In this document: one piece after another, positions 26,717 through 36,138 of the stretch
Layout: each line of letters begins with the position of its first letter
Position numbering within the stretch: the stretch's first letter is position 1
NCBI GenBank assembly: GCA_947495915.1
Contig: CANMAW010000001.1
Span: forward strand, 496,001-560,000
Origin: Maribacter algarum (ex Lu et al. 2025) (nom. illeg.)
Lineage (GTDB): Bacteria > Bacteroidota > Bacteroidia > Flavobacteriales > Flavobacteriaceae
Length of the DNA: 64,000 bases
Reading direction: 5' to 3'
Notes under the pieces: generated by a model
The model's input: the letters and a program-made list of their open reading frames with translations, nothing else
Database searches by the model: none
Told to the model about the DNA's origin: nothing
Made by a program: the position numbers and the translations under genes

Positions 26717-27430
26717 CTATTTTAAGCGCTTTTTTAGTTTTGAACTAAAATCTAAGGTTCGTTTTATAAACTTCTTTTTGGCTGCAAAACCAGTATTCCA
26801 ACTTGAGCTGCCATGAATTCGTTCTGGAAATAAGACATCGAATCGCACCACTGAAATTTTCTGCTTTTTTGCCATATAAAGTACATACAAGTCTAATGAA
26901 AAATCATGCGGCGGGTCGTCCCAACTTTCGAAAAAGCTTCGGTGAAAAATATTGGGTTGTGCGTTGATATCATGTAAACGTTCACCCATATAAATGGTTT
27001 CAAACAGACTCATACCTGAGGTAAATATTTGATCAAAAAATGGTCTTCCTTTTCGGTCTCCTTTCACATAAATATTTTCTGTTTCTGAAGACTTTTCAAT
27101 TATTTCGAGTGCTTTGATCACATCGCTAGGGTCGGTTTGCATGTCGGCATGTGTCCAACCAATATAAGTTCCTGTAGCTTGTTTTAATCCGTATAAGATA
27201 CCATAGCCATAGCCCTGATTTTCTTCCACATTCGCTAAGCGTGCAAAGGAATATTTTGGTAATAGATTTTCAAGTATTTCTTTTGAATTATCTGTAGATC
27301 CATTATTGACCAATACCACCTCAACATCATCACGTTGAATAACTTGATCAAAACCCGAAAGAATAAGAGGAATATTTTTCGATTCGTTGTAACACGGAAC
27401 AACAATTGACAATTTCATTTTCGTATTCAT
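26717..27430 (-). CDS. Glycosyltransferase family 2 (DPM1/GtrB-like)
   Basis: A 237-residue GT-A enzyme: KLSIVVPCYNESKNIPLIL, LVNNGSTDNSKEIL, and THADMQTDPSDV, which is the DXD-type metal site of dolichyl-phosphate-sugar-synthase-like GT2 proteins. There are no C-terminal membrane helices. It could load a sugar onto polyprenyl phosphate for the two GT-C membrane proteins just downstream, which need such a donor. Met5 (27418) is an alternative start. It is tightly packed with its neighbours. Confidence 0.85.
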   Translation of the reverse strand: MNTKMKLSIVVPCYNESKNIPLILSGFDQVIQRDDVEVVLVNNGSTDNSKEILENLLPKYSFARLANVEENQGYGYGILYGLKQATGTYIGWTHADMQTDPSDVIKALEIIEKSSETENIYVKGDRKGRPFFDQIFTSGMSLFETIYMGERLHDINAQPNIFHRSFFESWDDPPHDFSLDLYVLYMAKKQKISVVRFDVLFPERIHGSSSWNTGFAAKKKFIKRTLDFSSKLKKRLK

Positions 27431-27449
27431 TTATACTTTAAAAACCTGA

Positions 27450-28163
27450 TTACTTGTGCAGTACTACGACAATACCGCCCATTCCGTAATCTAATATTTT
27501 TCTATACTTAAATCCTGTTTCGCTTAAAAACTCATTAAATGCTAAGGTAACTCCCTTTTCAGGACTCCCATTATAACTATAAAAATCATCTAAAATAATA
27601 TGAGTGCCACTTTGAACATTATTCTTAATAAAATTAAAAGCACAGGTTGATGAAGAATACGTATCAGAGTCAATAAATGCAATTCTAATATTTTCAATTC
27701 CGAATTTAGCGGGACCTTCTTTCAGGCTATCTTCAAAATATCCTTTGACCAATTGACAGCCTGCACCCCATTTTTTCAATGTTTTTTCGGCTCTTTTTTT
27801 AACCTTCTCGTAGCTGGTTGCAAAGTTTTGATCTACATAAAATGGATGTTCGTCATCTTCATCTAACTCTCCAAAACCCTCAAAAGAATCAAAACCTATA
27901 AATCTCGTTTCTTGTTGAAACGGATTGAACTTTTCCAATTTCTTAAAGCACTTAATCGCATGGCAAAATGAAGAACCGGTATACACACCAAACTCTACAT
28001 AATCGCCTTTTTGATGCTCTAAAGAATTCAAATACACGGTTTTTTTAATGGCCACATATTTTTCAATATTATGAATTACTGCAGGGTTTACACCACTTAT
28101 AAAAGTAGACGCCCAATTTTGCAGAAATTCCATTTTACCTAGTAGTCCAAATTTTGAAGCCAT
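27450..28163 (-). CDS. TylF/MycF-type SAM-dependent methyltransferase
   Basis: A 237-residue class I methyltransferase of the macrocin O-methyltransferase (TylF) type: GDYVEFGVYTGSSFCHAI for SAM binding, GFDSFEGFGELDEDDEH in the middle and IAFIDSDTYSSSTCAFNFI with HIILDDF, the aspartates that bind metal in this family. It probably O-methylates a sugar of the surface polymer. It lies in the middle of the locus with short gaps on both sides. Confidence 0.85.
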   Translation of the reverse strand: MASKFGLLGKMEFLQNWASTFISGVNPAVIHNIEKYVAIKKTVYLNSLEHQKGDYVEFGVYTGSSFCHAIKCFKKLEKFNPFQQETRFIGFDSFEGFGELDEDDEHPFYVDQNFATSYEKVKKRAEKTLKKWGAGCQLVKGYFEDSLKEGPAKFGIENIRIAFIDSDTYSSSTCAFNFIKNNVQSGTHIILDDFYSYNGSPEKGVTLAFNEFLSETGFKYRKILDYGMGGIVVVLHK

Positions 28164-28233
28164 ATATTAATTATAAAAGTTAATTGTTTGCAGTTATCGT
28201 GTTGCCTTCATGTGCTTTTTCAGGTTAAAAAAT

Positions 28234-29883
28234 CTATCTGTATTCTTGTTGAAATGAATCATATTCTTTTTCAAGAGCTTCATTAGCACTGGCTTGCACT
28301 GTGCTATCTTTTTCTAAACGATATGGGTGCCAACTTACCTTATGAAAAAAGCTTTGCCAATATTTAAAAGTACGATAGTCATTTGGCGTGCCCCAACCGA
28401 TGTAATGATCAATTTCAAAGACCTTTACTTTCAAATTCATCGCCACTAGCTCGTTAATGCAACTGTCAACATAAAACTCATTATTCACCCGTACATTCTT
28501 TTCATACATTCGAGAAAGGGCTTCTAAAAAATAACCTGTTTTCTTAAAATAAAAGGTGCCTACGATTGCATGATCTTTTCGCGGGGTATCACTAATTGCT
28601 TTTTTTACACTTACACCGGTTACGGTATCATTCTCATCGGTTTTAATCCACCCGTACATTTCAGGGTTACGTTCACTACTGGGGTGATTTCTAAACGACC
28701 ATACCACAGCATCGACTTCTGGGTCATTTATCAGCCCTTCATATTTTTCTTCATCGTATAGCATGCCGTTATCACACGCCGCAATTAATAATGGGTGTTC
28801 TTTGTCTTCATCTTGTAAGCCTATTTCACAGGTACATGCTTGCCCTTCTGTTGTTTCATTGATGGTGACAATTTTACAATTGGGGTATTCTGTATGAATG
28901 GCATTTTCAAGCGGATAATTCTTCATATGCTCTTCCAAACAAATGAATATATTTTGAGCTGCTTTGGGTAAATAATTCGCCGCCTGAACAATCATGGGCT
29001 TGCCAGAAACTGAAATCAAAGGTTTCGGATCTACATAGCCTTCCTTTGTAAAACGACTGCCTAAGCCGGCTAAGGGAATCAGGTTCGTACTATTGGCCTC
29101 AATGGGTTGCTTGCTTTGTTGCGTTTTACAAATGGCCTCGAAATAATCGGAAAAACCGTTGTACTCCTCAACATCTTGCGGTGTGCCCCACTGCAGCATG
29201 TGCTGCACATCATAAATAGAAACGGTAAGTCCGTCTTTGACTAAAAGGTTATAAATTAAACTCACATAAAATTCGCCATTCAGATTAATATCTTCATCCA
29301 TTAAGGTTTTGAAGTACTTTTTTACAGCAGCACCCTTTTTGAAATAATAAGTACCCATTGAGGCGTATTCTTCCATTCGGTTATCGGTGAAAGGCTCTTT
29401 TTCTTTTATTTCTAACATCCACTGTTTATCGTCACGCATGAAGGCATAATTTGTTGTGCCTAACATGTGTGGATGAAAGCCTTTATAGGCAGGTACCGCA
29501 CCATCAGCATTTCGAGAACGGGTGTGTTTCAAAAAGTCGGCATAATTCCAATAGCACGAAAAATCACAGTAGTTTACGATAACTTCTTCCTCATCATTGA
29601 GCAAATGTTCGATATAGTGAACCGCATACACCGGACCTTTTTTATGCGGAGGAATTTCTACAATTTGCCCTTGTGGTGCTAGCTGCTCTAAGATGGCTCT
29701 CATATTCGTTTCTGCTAAGTGCTTACTATTGCAGATGAAAATAAAATCTGTTTCCCCCGGAAACATCTTAACCACATGTTCAATAATGGGCATTCCATTC
29801 ATTTCAATTAAAGGCTTCGGGGTACTATAACCGGCTTGCACAAAGCGATTGCCCATACCGGACATTGGTATTACTATCTTCAT
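28234..29883 (-). CDS. Tandem (duplicated) nucleotidyltransferase
   Basis: A 549-residue protein made of two copies of a nucleotidyltransferase domain. Copy 1 begins KIVIPMSGMGNRFVQAGY (residues 2-19) and copy 2 NLIPLAGLGSRFTKEGY (near 265-280). Each has the glycine-rich NTP loop, PKPLIE/PKPLIS lysine, a central aspartate site and a closing GEFYVSLIYN or NEFYVDSCIN plus WGTP segment. Such enzymes couple NTP and a sugar or polyol phosphate into an NDP-linked donor. Whether both copies are active, with one or two substrates, cannot be said. The aldolase and HAD genes nearby may supply the substrate. Confidence 0.82.
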   Translation of the reverse strand: MKIVIPMSGMGNRFVQAGYSTPKPLIEMNGMPIIEHVVKMFPGETDFIFICNSKHLAETNMRAILEQLAPQGQIVEIPPHKKGPVYAVHYIEHLLNDEEEVIVNYCDFSCYWNYADFLKHTRSRNADGAVPAYKGFHPHMLGTTNYAFMRDDKQWMLEIKEKEPFTDNRMEEYASMGTYYFKKGAAVKKYFKTLMDEDINLNGEFYVSLIYNLLVKDGLTVSIYDVQHMLQWGTPQDVEEYNGFSDYFEAICKTQQSKQPIEANSTNLIPLAGLGSRFTKEGYVDPKPLISVSGKPMIVQAANYLPKAAQNIFICLEEHMKNYPLENAIHTEYPNCKIVTINETTEGQACTCEIGLQDEDKEHPLLIAACDNGMLYDEEKYEGLINDPEVDAVVWSFRNHPSSERNPEMYGWIKTDENDTVTGVSVKKAISDTPRKDHAIVGTFYFKKTGYFLEALSRMYEKNVRVNNEFYVDSCINELVAMNLKVKVFEIDHYIGWGTPNDYRTFKYWQSFFHKVSWHPYRLEKDSTVQASANEALEKEYDSFQQEYR

Positions 29884-31458
29884 TTATTTAAAATCTTTAA
29901 CGCTATAAATACGATGTCTATGGTTTTTCCAAACAGGATGATAGGCTTCAAATGCTGAGCTAAATTGCTGTTCTATCACAATATAATCCAATTGGTATTT
30001 TTTTGAAATCTTTTTAAAATCCTCCGGCAGCAATGATCTGTAAAAGCTACGCCCAAAGCGTTCTTCTTGTCTTGAGCCAAACATTAAGTTAAATCGCTCT
30101 CCGTATTCCGCAATATAATCTTCCGTAAACGGAAATTCATCGCTAATGAAAACACCTCGTCTTCCTATCATTCGCATATCGGTATTCAATGGTGCTGAAT
30201 ACGCTTGAAAAATCGCATTTTTATCAGTGCTCTGTACAAAATTATAATACGCCTTTCGGTTATTATAATAGGTTTTAAAAGGATGATCTATAAATAAAAT
30301 TCCTACAAAAATGAGATTTAGTATAATGATAGCGAAATTTTTGAAACTAATACTAGTAATTTCAATAGCATCTTGGTTTCTTAAAAGCTGTGATATAAAA
30401 ACCGCCCAAATGATAATCAACATCCAGTAACCGAAAGTCGTGAACCTCGATACCCCTAAATAAGCGATGAGTTTTACCGGAATAACATCAATAAATACAT
30501 ATTGTAATACGATGGCCCCATCATATGCCAACAACATAGCAAGACTTAAAATCAATAACCTAGTATTCTTTTTAGTCACACTATAGATAAGCGGAATACT
30601 AAACAAGACGTTCATGCCAACAAAAAAGATTTCCCAATCTCCTTTAATATTTTTAAAATCGACAAAACTGTAATGCCAAGAATGCCGTTCTTTTACATAA
30701 ATGGAAATAAATTCTTCGGTACTCAAAGCAGTACTCGAAGCAAATAGCAGTTTCACTAAAACTACTGCTAGCAAACCCGATAGCAACACCGGAAAAAATG
30801 CTTTAACCTCTTTTTTAAAATAGGGTAGAAGGCAAAGCGCATAAAACGCTATTACAAATAGACCTACTGCTGGATGCATAAAACAAGAAATAACAAAAAA
30901 CGGCAGATATAGCAGCATAGACCTACCTCGTTCTCGAAGTATTATTCCTATAAAGCCTAAATAAATTGCCACATTATACGCGTGAAATGCAGGCGTATAC
31001 CCTTGCCAAGAAGCCACTGAAAAGTAATATCGATATTCTTTTAAAAACACCATGGCTATTAAAGCAACAAGTACAAAAGGTGCCACTTTTCGCACAGCTG
31101 TTTCATCGCAATATTTACCAATCAAAACCACTAGTACTTTAAAGTAAACGATGGGTGCCGTAGTTAAGAGCAATAGCTTTAAAATATACAACACCTTGTA
31201 CCAGGGTAAGGTTGAAATATAGGACAGCCCAATGACAAAATAGCCGAAAATCCACCTAGGGTTTTTAACCACAGTGGTATTGGTAAAGAAATCAGCGCTT
31301 AGAAAATTGGCATCAAATACGCGTTCAAAAAAGGGCATCATATCTTGTTCACCCCAAGTATACGCAGAGGGAAGCATCATAAAGCTCAAAAATCCAAATA
31401 AGGCCGCTATAGCCAAATAAGCATAATTACGTGATACGGTTAACCCAGATGTCATCAT
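29884..31458 (-). CDS. Polytopic membrane protein, possible GT-C (DUF6798-like)
   Basis: A 524-residue protein with about 11 hydrophobic helices and a soluble C-terminal tail of roughly 100 residues with FGSRQEERFGRSFYRSLLPEDF. An early loop carries an acidic WGEQDMMPFFERV and TTVVKNPRWIFGY, similar to DUF6798-type proteins and to GT-C enzymes. A donor or acceptor cannot be assigned. It abuts the tandem nucleotidyltransferase without a gap and follows the class II aldolase gene by 48 bases, so it is co-transcribed. The family name is a guess from general pattern. Confidence 0.6.
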   Translation of the reverse strand: MMTSGLTVSRNYAYLAIAALFGFLSFMMLPSAYTWGEQDMMPFFERVFDANFLSADFFTNTTVVKNPRWIFGYFVIGLSYISTLPWYKVLYILKLLLLTTAPIVYFKVLVVLIGKYCDETAVRKVAPFVLVALIAMVFLKEYRYYFSVASWQGYTPAFHAYNVAIYLGFIGIILRERGRSMLLYLPFFVISCFMHPAVGLFVIAFYALCLLPYFKKEVKAFFPVLLSGLLAVVLVKLLFASSTALSTEEFISIYVKERHSWHYSFVDFKNIKGDWEIFFVGMNVLFSIPLIYSVTKKNTRLLILSLAMLLAYDGAIVLQYVFIDVIPVKLIAYLGVSRFTTFGYWMLIIIWAVFISQLLRNQDAIEITSISFKNFAIIILNLIFVGILFIDHPFKTYYNNRKAYYNFVQSTDKNAIFQAYSAPLNTDMRMIGRRGVFISDEFPFTEDYIAEYGERFNLMFGSRQEERFGRSFYRSLLPEDFKKISKKYQLDYIVIEQQFSSAFEAYHPVWKNHRHRIYSVKDFK

Positions 31459-31506
31459 TCAACGAAGTGTTCATTAAAGCTTCAAAAAAAGCGTAAGCAA
31501 CTCATG

Positions 31507-32583
31507 CTATAATTTTTGTCGGTATTTCTCGGCTTCCCAATTTCCCAAATAGGTAATCTCATCATCTTCAAGAAACGCTAAAGAATCTCCTAAACTATGC
31601 GCAATCAACAAATTATTTTTAAACACATCTTCGATCATTTTCGCCTTTTTAAGGTCAGCGCCCATGATATAGATATTCCCTTTAAAATTTAATATTTTAG
31701 GTACACTTTTATAGCGTTTGCTATATTCAAGAAAAACGGATTCGTTGATTTCATCAATATTCAGAATGGTGTACCCGCAAAACACATATCCGTCAGGAGA
31801 AAACGGTTTTTTCAACTGTTCGCTAGCAGTTTTATGTAATAGTTGGGAAATGGTCTTGTCTTCAGAATAATAGGCAATTTCATCAAGTTTAAAAGCCTTA
31901 TTATAGCTTTTAGCTATTTGGGTTGTATTTCTATACTGGGAGAAATCGATACCGGCTTTTTCTTCCGCAGCAAGCACGACCTTTTCATTCAATACCTCAA
32001 TTTCTTCGTAAGCATCTGAACTAATGATGAGTCCGTGATTTTGTAGAAAAATCACTTTTGGCCGTTGCCCATGTGTTGTGACATAAGCTTCCATCTGCTT
32101 TTTTAACTCCAGCGCCAATTCAATACCAGGCGTTTCATACTGAACGCAAAGTGCCTTATCATCAAGTTCGTAGAGTTTTTCTTTCCAATTTTTTTGTGAG
32201 GTAAATATATTGACGGCGATCGCATGCACGTGTAGTGTATAGGTGTATAAAACCGCATGCAAATAGGTTTCTATAGACGGCCTTGGGCCGTCGGTTACTT
32301 TAGTACGTTGTAGTTTTTTTGAGGCCGCCGCGTCTTTTTCCTTTTTGTCGGTTACCTGTAATACTGATGCATCATCTAAAATAGCAACCACTGCATTGGT
32401 TTTTACAATGGTATGACCGGTAGTTTCTGAAAGCTCTGACAACAGATACCCAGATGCCTTAATATACATGTGGTCTCCAAATTTTACCGACGTATTTCCG
32501 CCACCCGCTTGCACCAAATCAAATCGCTGCCCTGCGTATTTCGACATTTTTATCAATCGGTCTAAGGCCTCTCTATTTTCCAT
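31507..32583 (-). CDS. Class II aldolase/adducin family protein
   Basis: A 358-residue protein with the class II (zinc) aldolase/adducin fold: GGGNTSVKFGDHMYIKASGYLLSEL for phosphate binding, HAVLYTYTLHVHAIAV with the metal histidine pair, and FLQNHGLIIS with the third histidine. Its relatives split or form phosphorylated sugars such as rhamnulose-1-phosphate or fuculose-1-phosphate. The C-terminal 130 residues (about 230-358) extend beyond the classical domain. The ATG at 32583 overlaps the HAD gene by 11 bases; an upstream TTG at 32607 is not preferred. A role in making a special sugar or polyol phosphate for the polymer is inferred from the neighbours. Confidence 0.83.
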   Translation of the reverse strand: MENREALDRLIKMSKYAGQRFDLVQAGGGNTSVKFGDHMYIKASGYLLSELSETTGHTIVKTNAVVAILDDASVLQVTDKKEKDAAASKKLQRTKVTDGPRPSIETYLHAVLYTYTLHVHAIAVNIFTSQKNWKEKLYELDDKALCVQYETPGIELALELKKQMEAYVTTHGQRPKVIFLQNHGLIISSDAYEEIEVLNEKVVLAAEEKAGIDFSQYRNTTQIAKSYNKAFKLDEIAYYSEDKTISQLLHKTASEQLKKPFSPDGYVFCGYTILNIDEINESVFLEYSKRYKSVPKILNFKGNIYIMGADLKKAKMIEDVFKNNLLIAHSLGDSLAFLEDDEITYLGNWEAEKYRQKL

Positions 32584-33256
32584 GAGCAAGTATTTCTTCA
32601 AATTCAAAAACTGTTGTAACTCCGGCTAATTTCGTTTTATTTTCTTTTTTGTGATTGATCCAAATACCTGCTATACCTAGGGCGTTCGCTCCAACAATAT
32701 CTTTCGCATAACTATCGCCAATCATAAGTGCCTCAGTAGGGGCACAGGCCAATTTCGCTAGTGCATTGTTAAACATTGAAGGGTGTGGTTTTTCAACACC
32801 AACTTCTTCACTGGTCACCAAAAAATCAATGTAAGGCGTTAAACCTAATTTTTGAATTTTACGATATTGAATATGTGCCGTAAGATCGGTAAGAATACAC
32901 ACCTTACTCCCCAAGGCTCGTTGTTTTTCGAGGTAAGCTATTACTGTGGGAAAGAGTTTCATTTGCTCTAGAAAAGTGCCCCAATACAACTCATAGAAAT
33001 CAAGAGCATGCTGCATGGTATTGATGCCATTGTATTCTAGCATTTTCTGAACGTACAAGAGCCTGTTGTGTGATGCTGCTCTTGCCGGTAATTGCAAGTG
33101 GGTGTTTTTTCGCGCACGATCAAAACTTAATTGGGTTTGCTCTTTCGAAATATCGAAGGTATTCGAAAAAGTTTCTAAGAGTAGTTTCAGTGATACCTGG
33201 TGTGGTTCATCATAACCATACAAAGTATTATCAAGGTCAAGAATAAGGTTTTTCAC
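32573..33256 (-). CDS. HAD-family hydrolase (phosphatase)
   Basis: A 227-residue haloacid-dehalogenase-type phosphatase. Motif I is LILDLDNTLYG (nucleophile Asp7, acid Asp9), motif II is ILTDLTAH and the motif III/IV region is EKPHPSMF with MIGDSYAKDIVGA. The helical cap between motifs I and II fits subclass I. It overlaps the aldolase gene, so an aldolase/phosphatase partnership is likely; the substrate may be a sugar or polyol phosphate. Confidence 0.87.
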   Translation of the reverse strand: MKNLILDLDNTLYGYDEPHQVSLKLLLETFSNTFDISKEQTQLSFDRARKNTHLQLPARAASHNRLLYVQKMLEYNGINTMQHALDFYELYWGTFLEQMKLFPTVIAYLEKQRALGSKVCILTDLTAHIQYRKIQKLGLTPYIDFLVTSEEVGVEKPHPSMFNNALAKLACAPTEALMIGDSYAKDIVGANALGIAGIWINHKKENKTKLAGVTTVFEFEEILAHGK

Positions 33257-33361
33257 GGGTTGGCTTTCGAGTGTTCGTTACCAAAGATAAAACCTTAGCG
33301 GGTTCGAACAATCGAAAGCAGGGGAAAAACTGAAATAAGTACCAAAAAATTCGAAGGCTCT

Positions 33362-34447
33362 CTAGAATTTCACCAAAGCCTCAACAATATCTTTACCCGT
33401 ACTACCAGAGCCATAAAGATTCATGCTAAAATCAATTGCAGTCGCTTTAATGTGGTTATAGGTAGCTACTATTTTTTGTTGATCAGAGCCTGTTAAAAAG
33501 TTAACCTTGTTATGAATAAGCTCAACCCATTCGGTTTCTTCACGAACTGTGATACATGGTTTTTTGAAAAAGAACGCCTCTTTTTGCAACCCGCCACTAT
33601 CGGTAATAACAGCACTACAATTAGACAGCATCCAAATCATTTCAAAATAGCCTACTGGTTCTAAAATCTGAATATTGCTATCGGGCTTGATATCAAAACC
33701 AGCTAATTTTTTTATCGTTCTAGGGTGTAAAGGCAATACCACCTTTTCATGTTGTGCAATTTCTTTTAGCGCTTCAAAAATAGCTGTCAGCTTCTCTTTA
33801 TCATCTGTATTTTCTTGCCTATGTATGGTAGATAACACAAATTTTTCATCAGCAGCTACCGCTTCTGGCTTACTAGAACGATCGGTATAAAATAATGCAG
33901 CGTCGTACATGACATCGCCGCACTGCACTTGTTTAATATCAATAGCATCATAACCCTCATTCTTCAGGTTGTCTGTTGCCGTTTGTGTTGGGCAAAACAA
34001 AATATCACTGATTCTATCGGTAAGAATACGATTTACTTCTTCGGGCATGCGCATATTAAACGATCGCAAACCTGCCTCAACGTGTGCTACTTTGATATGC
34101 AATTTTTTGGCCGCCAGTGCCCCTGCAATGGTAGAATTTGTATCACCATATACCAAAACCCAGTCTGGTTTTTCATCTAACAATACCGCCTCAATTTTAG
34201 CCAGCATCTTACCGGTCATTGCTCCGTGAGAAAGGCTGTTGATTTCTAAATTGTAATGTGGCTTGGGAATGTTCATTTGCTCAAAAAACACATCACTCAT
34301 GTTGGCATCAAAATGTTGCCCTGTATGTACAATGAGTTCTTCAACTTTAGAAGTTTCGTTGGCTGCATTATAATCTTCAATTGCTCTACTCACTACGGCA
34401 GCTTTTACAAATTGTGGTCGCGCGCCAACAATGGTAATTATTTTCAT
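33362..34447 (-). CDS. UDP-GlcNAc 2-epimerase family (WecB or WbpI type)
   Basis: A 361-residue non-hydrolysing epimerase: IVGARPQFVKAAVV at the N-terminus, HTGQHFDANMSDVFF, VHGDTNS-like VYGDTNSTIAGALAAK, HVEAGLRSF and LTDSGG-like VITDSGGLQKEAFF with the catalytic acidic residues. WecB interconverts UDP-GlcNAc and UDP-ManNAc; WbpI acts on UDP-diacetamido-glucuronate. Since WbpB- and WbpD-like genes are in the same locus, a WbpI role is possible. It is the first minus-strand gene downstream of the plus-strand lipoprotein gene. Confidence 0.9.
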   Translation of the reverse strand: MKIITIVGARPQFVKAAVVSRAIEDYNAANETSKVEELIVHTGQHFDANMSDVFFEQMNIPKPHYNLEINSLSHGAMTGKMLAKIEAVLLDEKPDWVLVYGDTNSTIAGALAAKKLHIKVAHVEAGLRSFNMRMPEEVNRILTDRISDILFCPTQTATDNLKNEGYDAIDIKQVQCGDVMYDAALFYTDRSSKPEAVAADEKFVLSTIHRQENTDDKEKLTAIFEALKEIAQHEKVVLPLHPRTIKKLAGFDIKPDSNIQILEPVGYFEMIWMLSNCSAVITDSGGLQKEAFFFKKPCITVREETEWVELIHNKVNFLTGSDQQKIVATYNHIKATAIDFSMNLYGSGSTGKDIVEALVKF

Positions 34448-34685
34448 TTTGGTCAGGTTTTAATCTTCTATTCAAAACTAAAGATAAAATATGACTAATT
34501 GTTTTTCATCAAAGTTTAAAATGATATCATTTTAATAATTGCATCCCTCAAATCTTCTTTTGCTTTTTATCACGAATCAAAAACTTATTTTTTCTAATAA
34601 ACTTTTCTGAATTTTCTTACAATAATCAATTTCATATAGAGTTATCAGGTTGTAGTTTTCCATTTAAATATTTCACCTACTCTCC

Positions 34686-36103
34686 ATGAAAAAAATCTTT
34701 CTTCTAATATCTGTTTTGTCTTTTTTTATTGCTTGTAATAAAGATATTGCAATTGTTAATACTGAGATTATAATTAATCCATTTGAGCCTGCGCCATTAA
34801 ATACCATATATACTAAACTGGTTGGAGAGGCCTCTATTGATGGGGTAAATGTGGATATCGATTCATACGAATGGAAAGTACTTGATGGAAATAATCAAGA
34901 ATTAAGCATTATATCGGCAGATAACGAAGAAATGTTTTGGAGTCCGAAGGATGAAGGAAATTATTTAATTGAAGTACTATAAAGGCCGACAATAAAACAC
35001 TAACTGAAACCAAACAAGTTAAAGTAGCTCACAGTACCAATTCTTTACAGCAATATTTAGCTGGAGAATGGATCGGTATTGGTTCAGCAGCATTTATTAG
35101 CACAAATTGGCAGGCTGAGTTTAATATTGAAAATGATGGTCATTATAGTGCAAGTATTACTAATTCAGTTGACAATGCTATCAGAAATGTTTTTAATAAT
35201 GGAGATGACACCTTAGATCACATCGATAAACGTTTTACAATTTCTAATATCGATGGCAATGGTTTTGCTTCAGGTACAGTTAAATTTGTTCATTCGCCAG
35301 GTACCATTTTAGAATATGAAATTAAAAACTTAAAGTTTTCTGATAATTACCAAAAAGTCTCCTTTACCGTATTGTGGGGTGCAGAAATGACATATGAACT
35401 AGAGCGATCTAATGGAGGACCAATTGTCGAAGAACCTACCGAATCAATTCGAATTATACCAGGAGAACTAACAGATTTCTATTCTGAAAACGGTTTCGAA
35501 CAAGAGTTTTACTTCGAGTCTTCCAATTCAGGTTTATATTCTGTTGCTTGGTTTGATCATTGGTTTGATGATTTTAATGCGGCTATTCATGTTTCAGCAT
35601 ATAATAGCGACAAGTCTAATTATTACTTTCAGAACGAACAGCTTATTCAAAATAACGGTGCTCCATTTCCAATTTTTGTACCTAGTGCCGAACGTGTTAA
35701 TCTGAGTGTAATAGGCAAAGGAACCTATGGAGTTAAAATCACACCATTAGAAGAAGACGTATCCAACTTATTGACTTTAGATACCCCGAAGGATGTAATT
35801 ATGAATTTAGGTGATACTCAACTTTTATATTTTGAAGTACAAGAGAATAAAAACTATGAGATTACAGTAGGGAATTCTGTTGATGGAGGCGCATATGATG
35901 ATGGAGCAGAAACTATGATTTCTATACTTGAAGAAGGTACTGAAGGCTTCTCAGTTTATAAAGAATCAATTCCATCTCCTTGCTGCGGTGGCACAAAATC
36001 TTTTTCTGTTACCTCAGAAGAAGCTAAAAAGATTTATTTAGTAATCAATGCAGCTTATTGGTTTAAAGCAAATAAAGTTACTATTGAAATCAAGGAAATC
36101 TAA
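34686..36103 (+). pseudogene. Frameshifted lipoprotein gene inside the polysaccharide locus
   Basis: The first frame starts MKKIFLLISVLSFFIACNKD (lipobox FIAC, Cys17) and runs to a TAA at 34980-34982. A second frame is open from 34973 through the stop at 36101-36103 and continues the same protein: IKADNKTLTETKQVKV ends a PKD-like beta-sandwich begun by the first part. The frames can be joined only in a window of about 10 bases (34973-34982), consistent with a single lost base. The joined protein would have about 470 residues, with a lipid anchor and beta-rich domains. It is the only plus-strand gene in the 30-kb locus. No homopolymer lies at the break, so programmed slippage is unlikely; a sequencing error remains possible. 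Confidence 0.8.
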
Positions 36104-36138
36104 TTTTTGGAAATAAGATGAAATTGTTTGTGATTGAG

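Noticed and set aside
34970-34985. Programmed frameshift in the plus-strand lipoprotein
   Set aside because: There is no slippery homopolymer or heptamer at the junction, so a mutation or sequence error is simpler.
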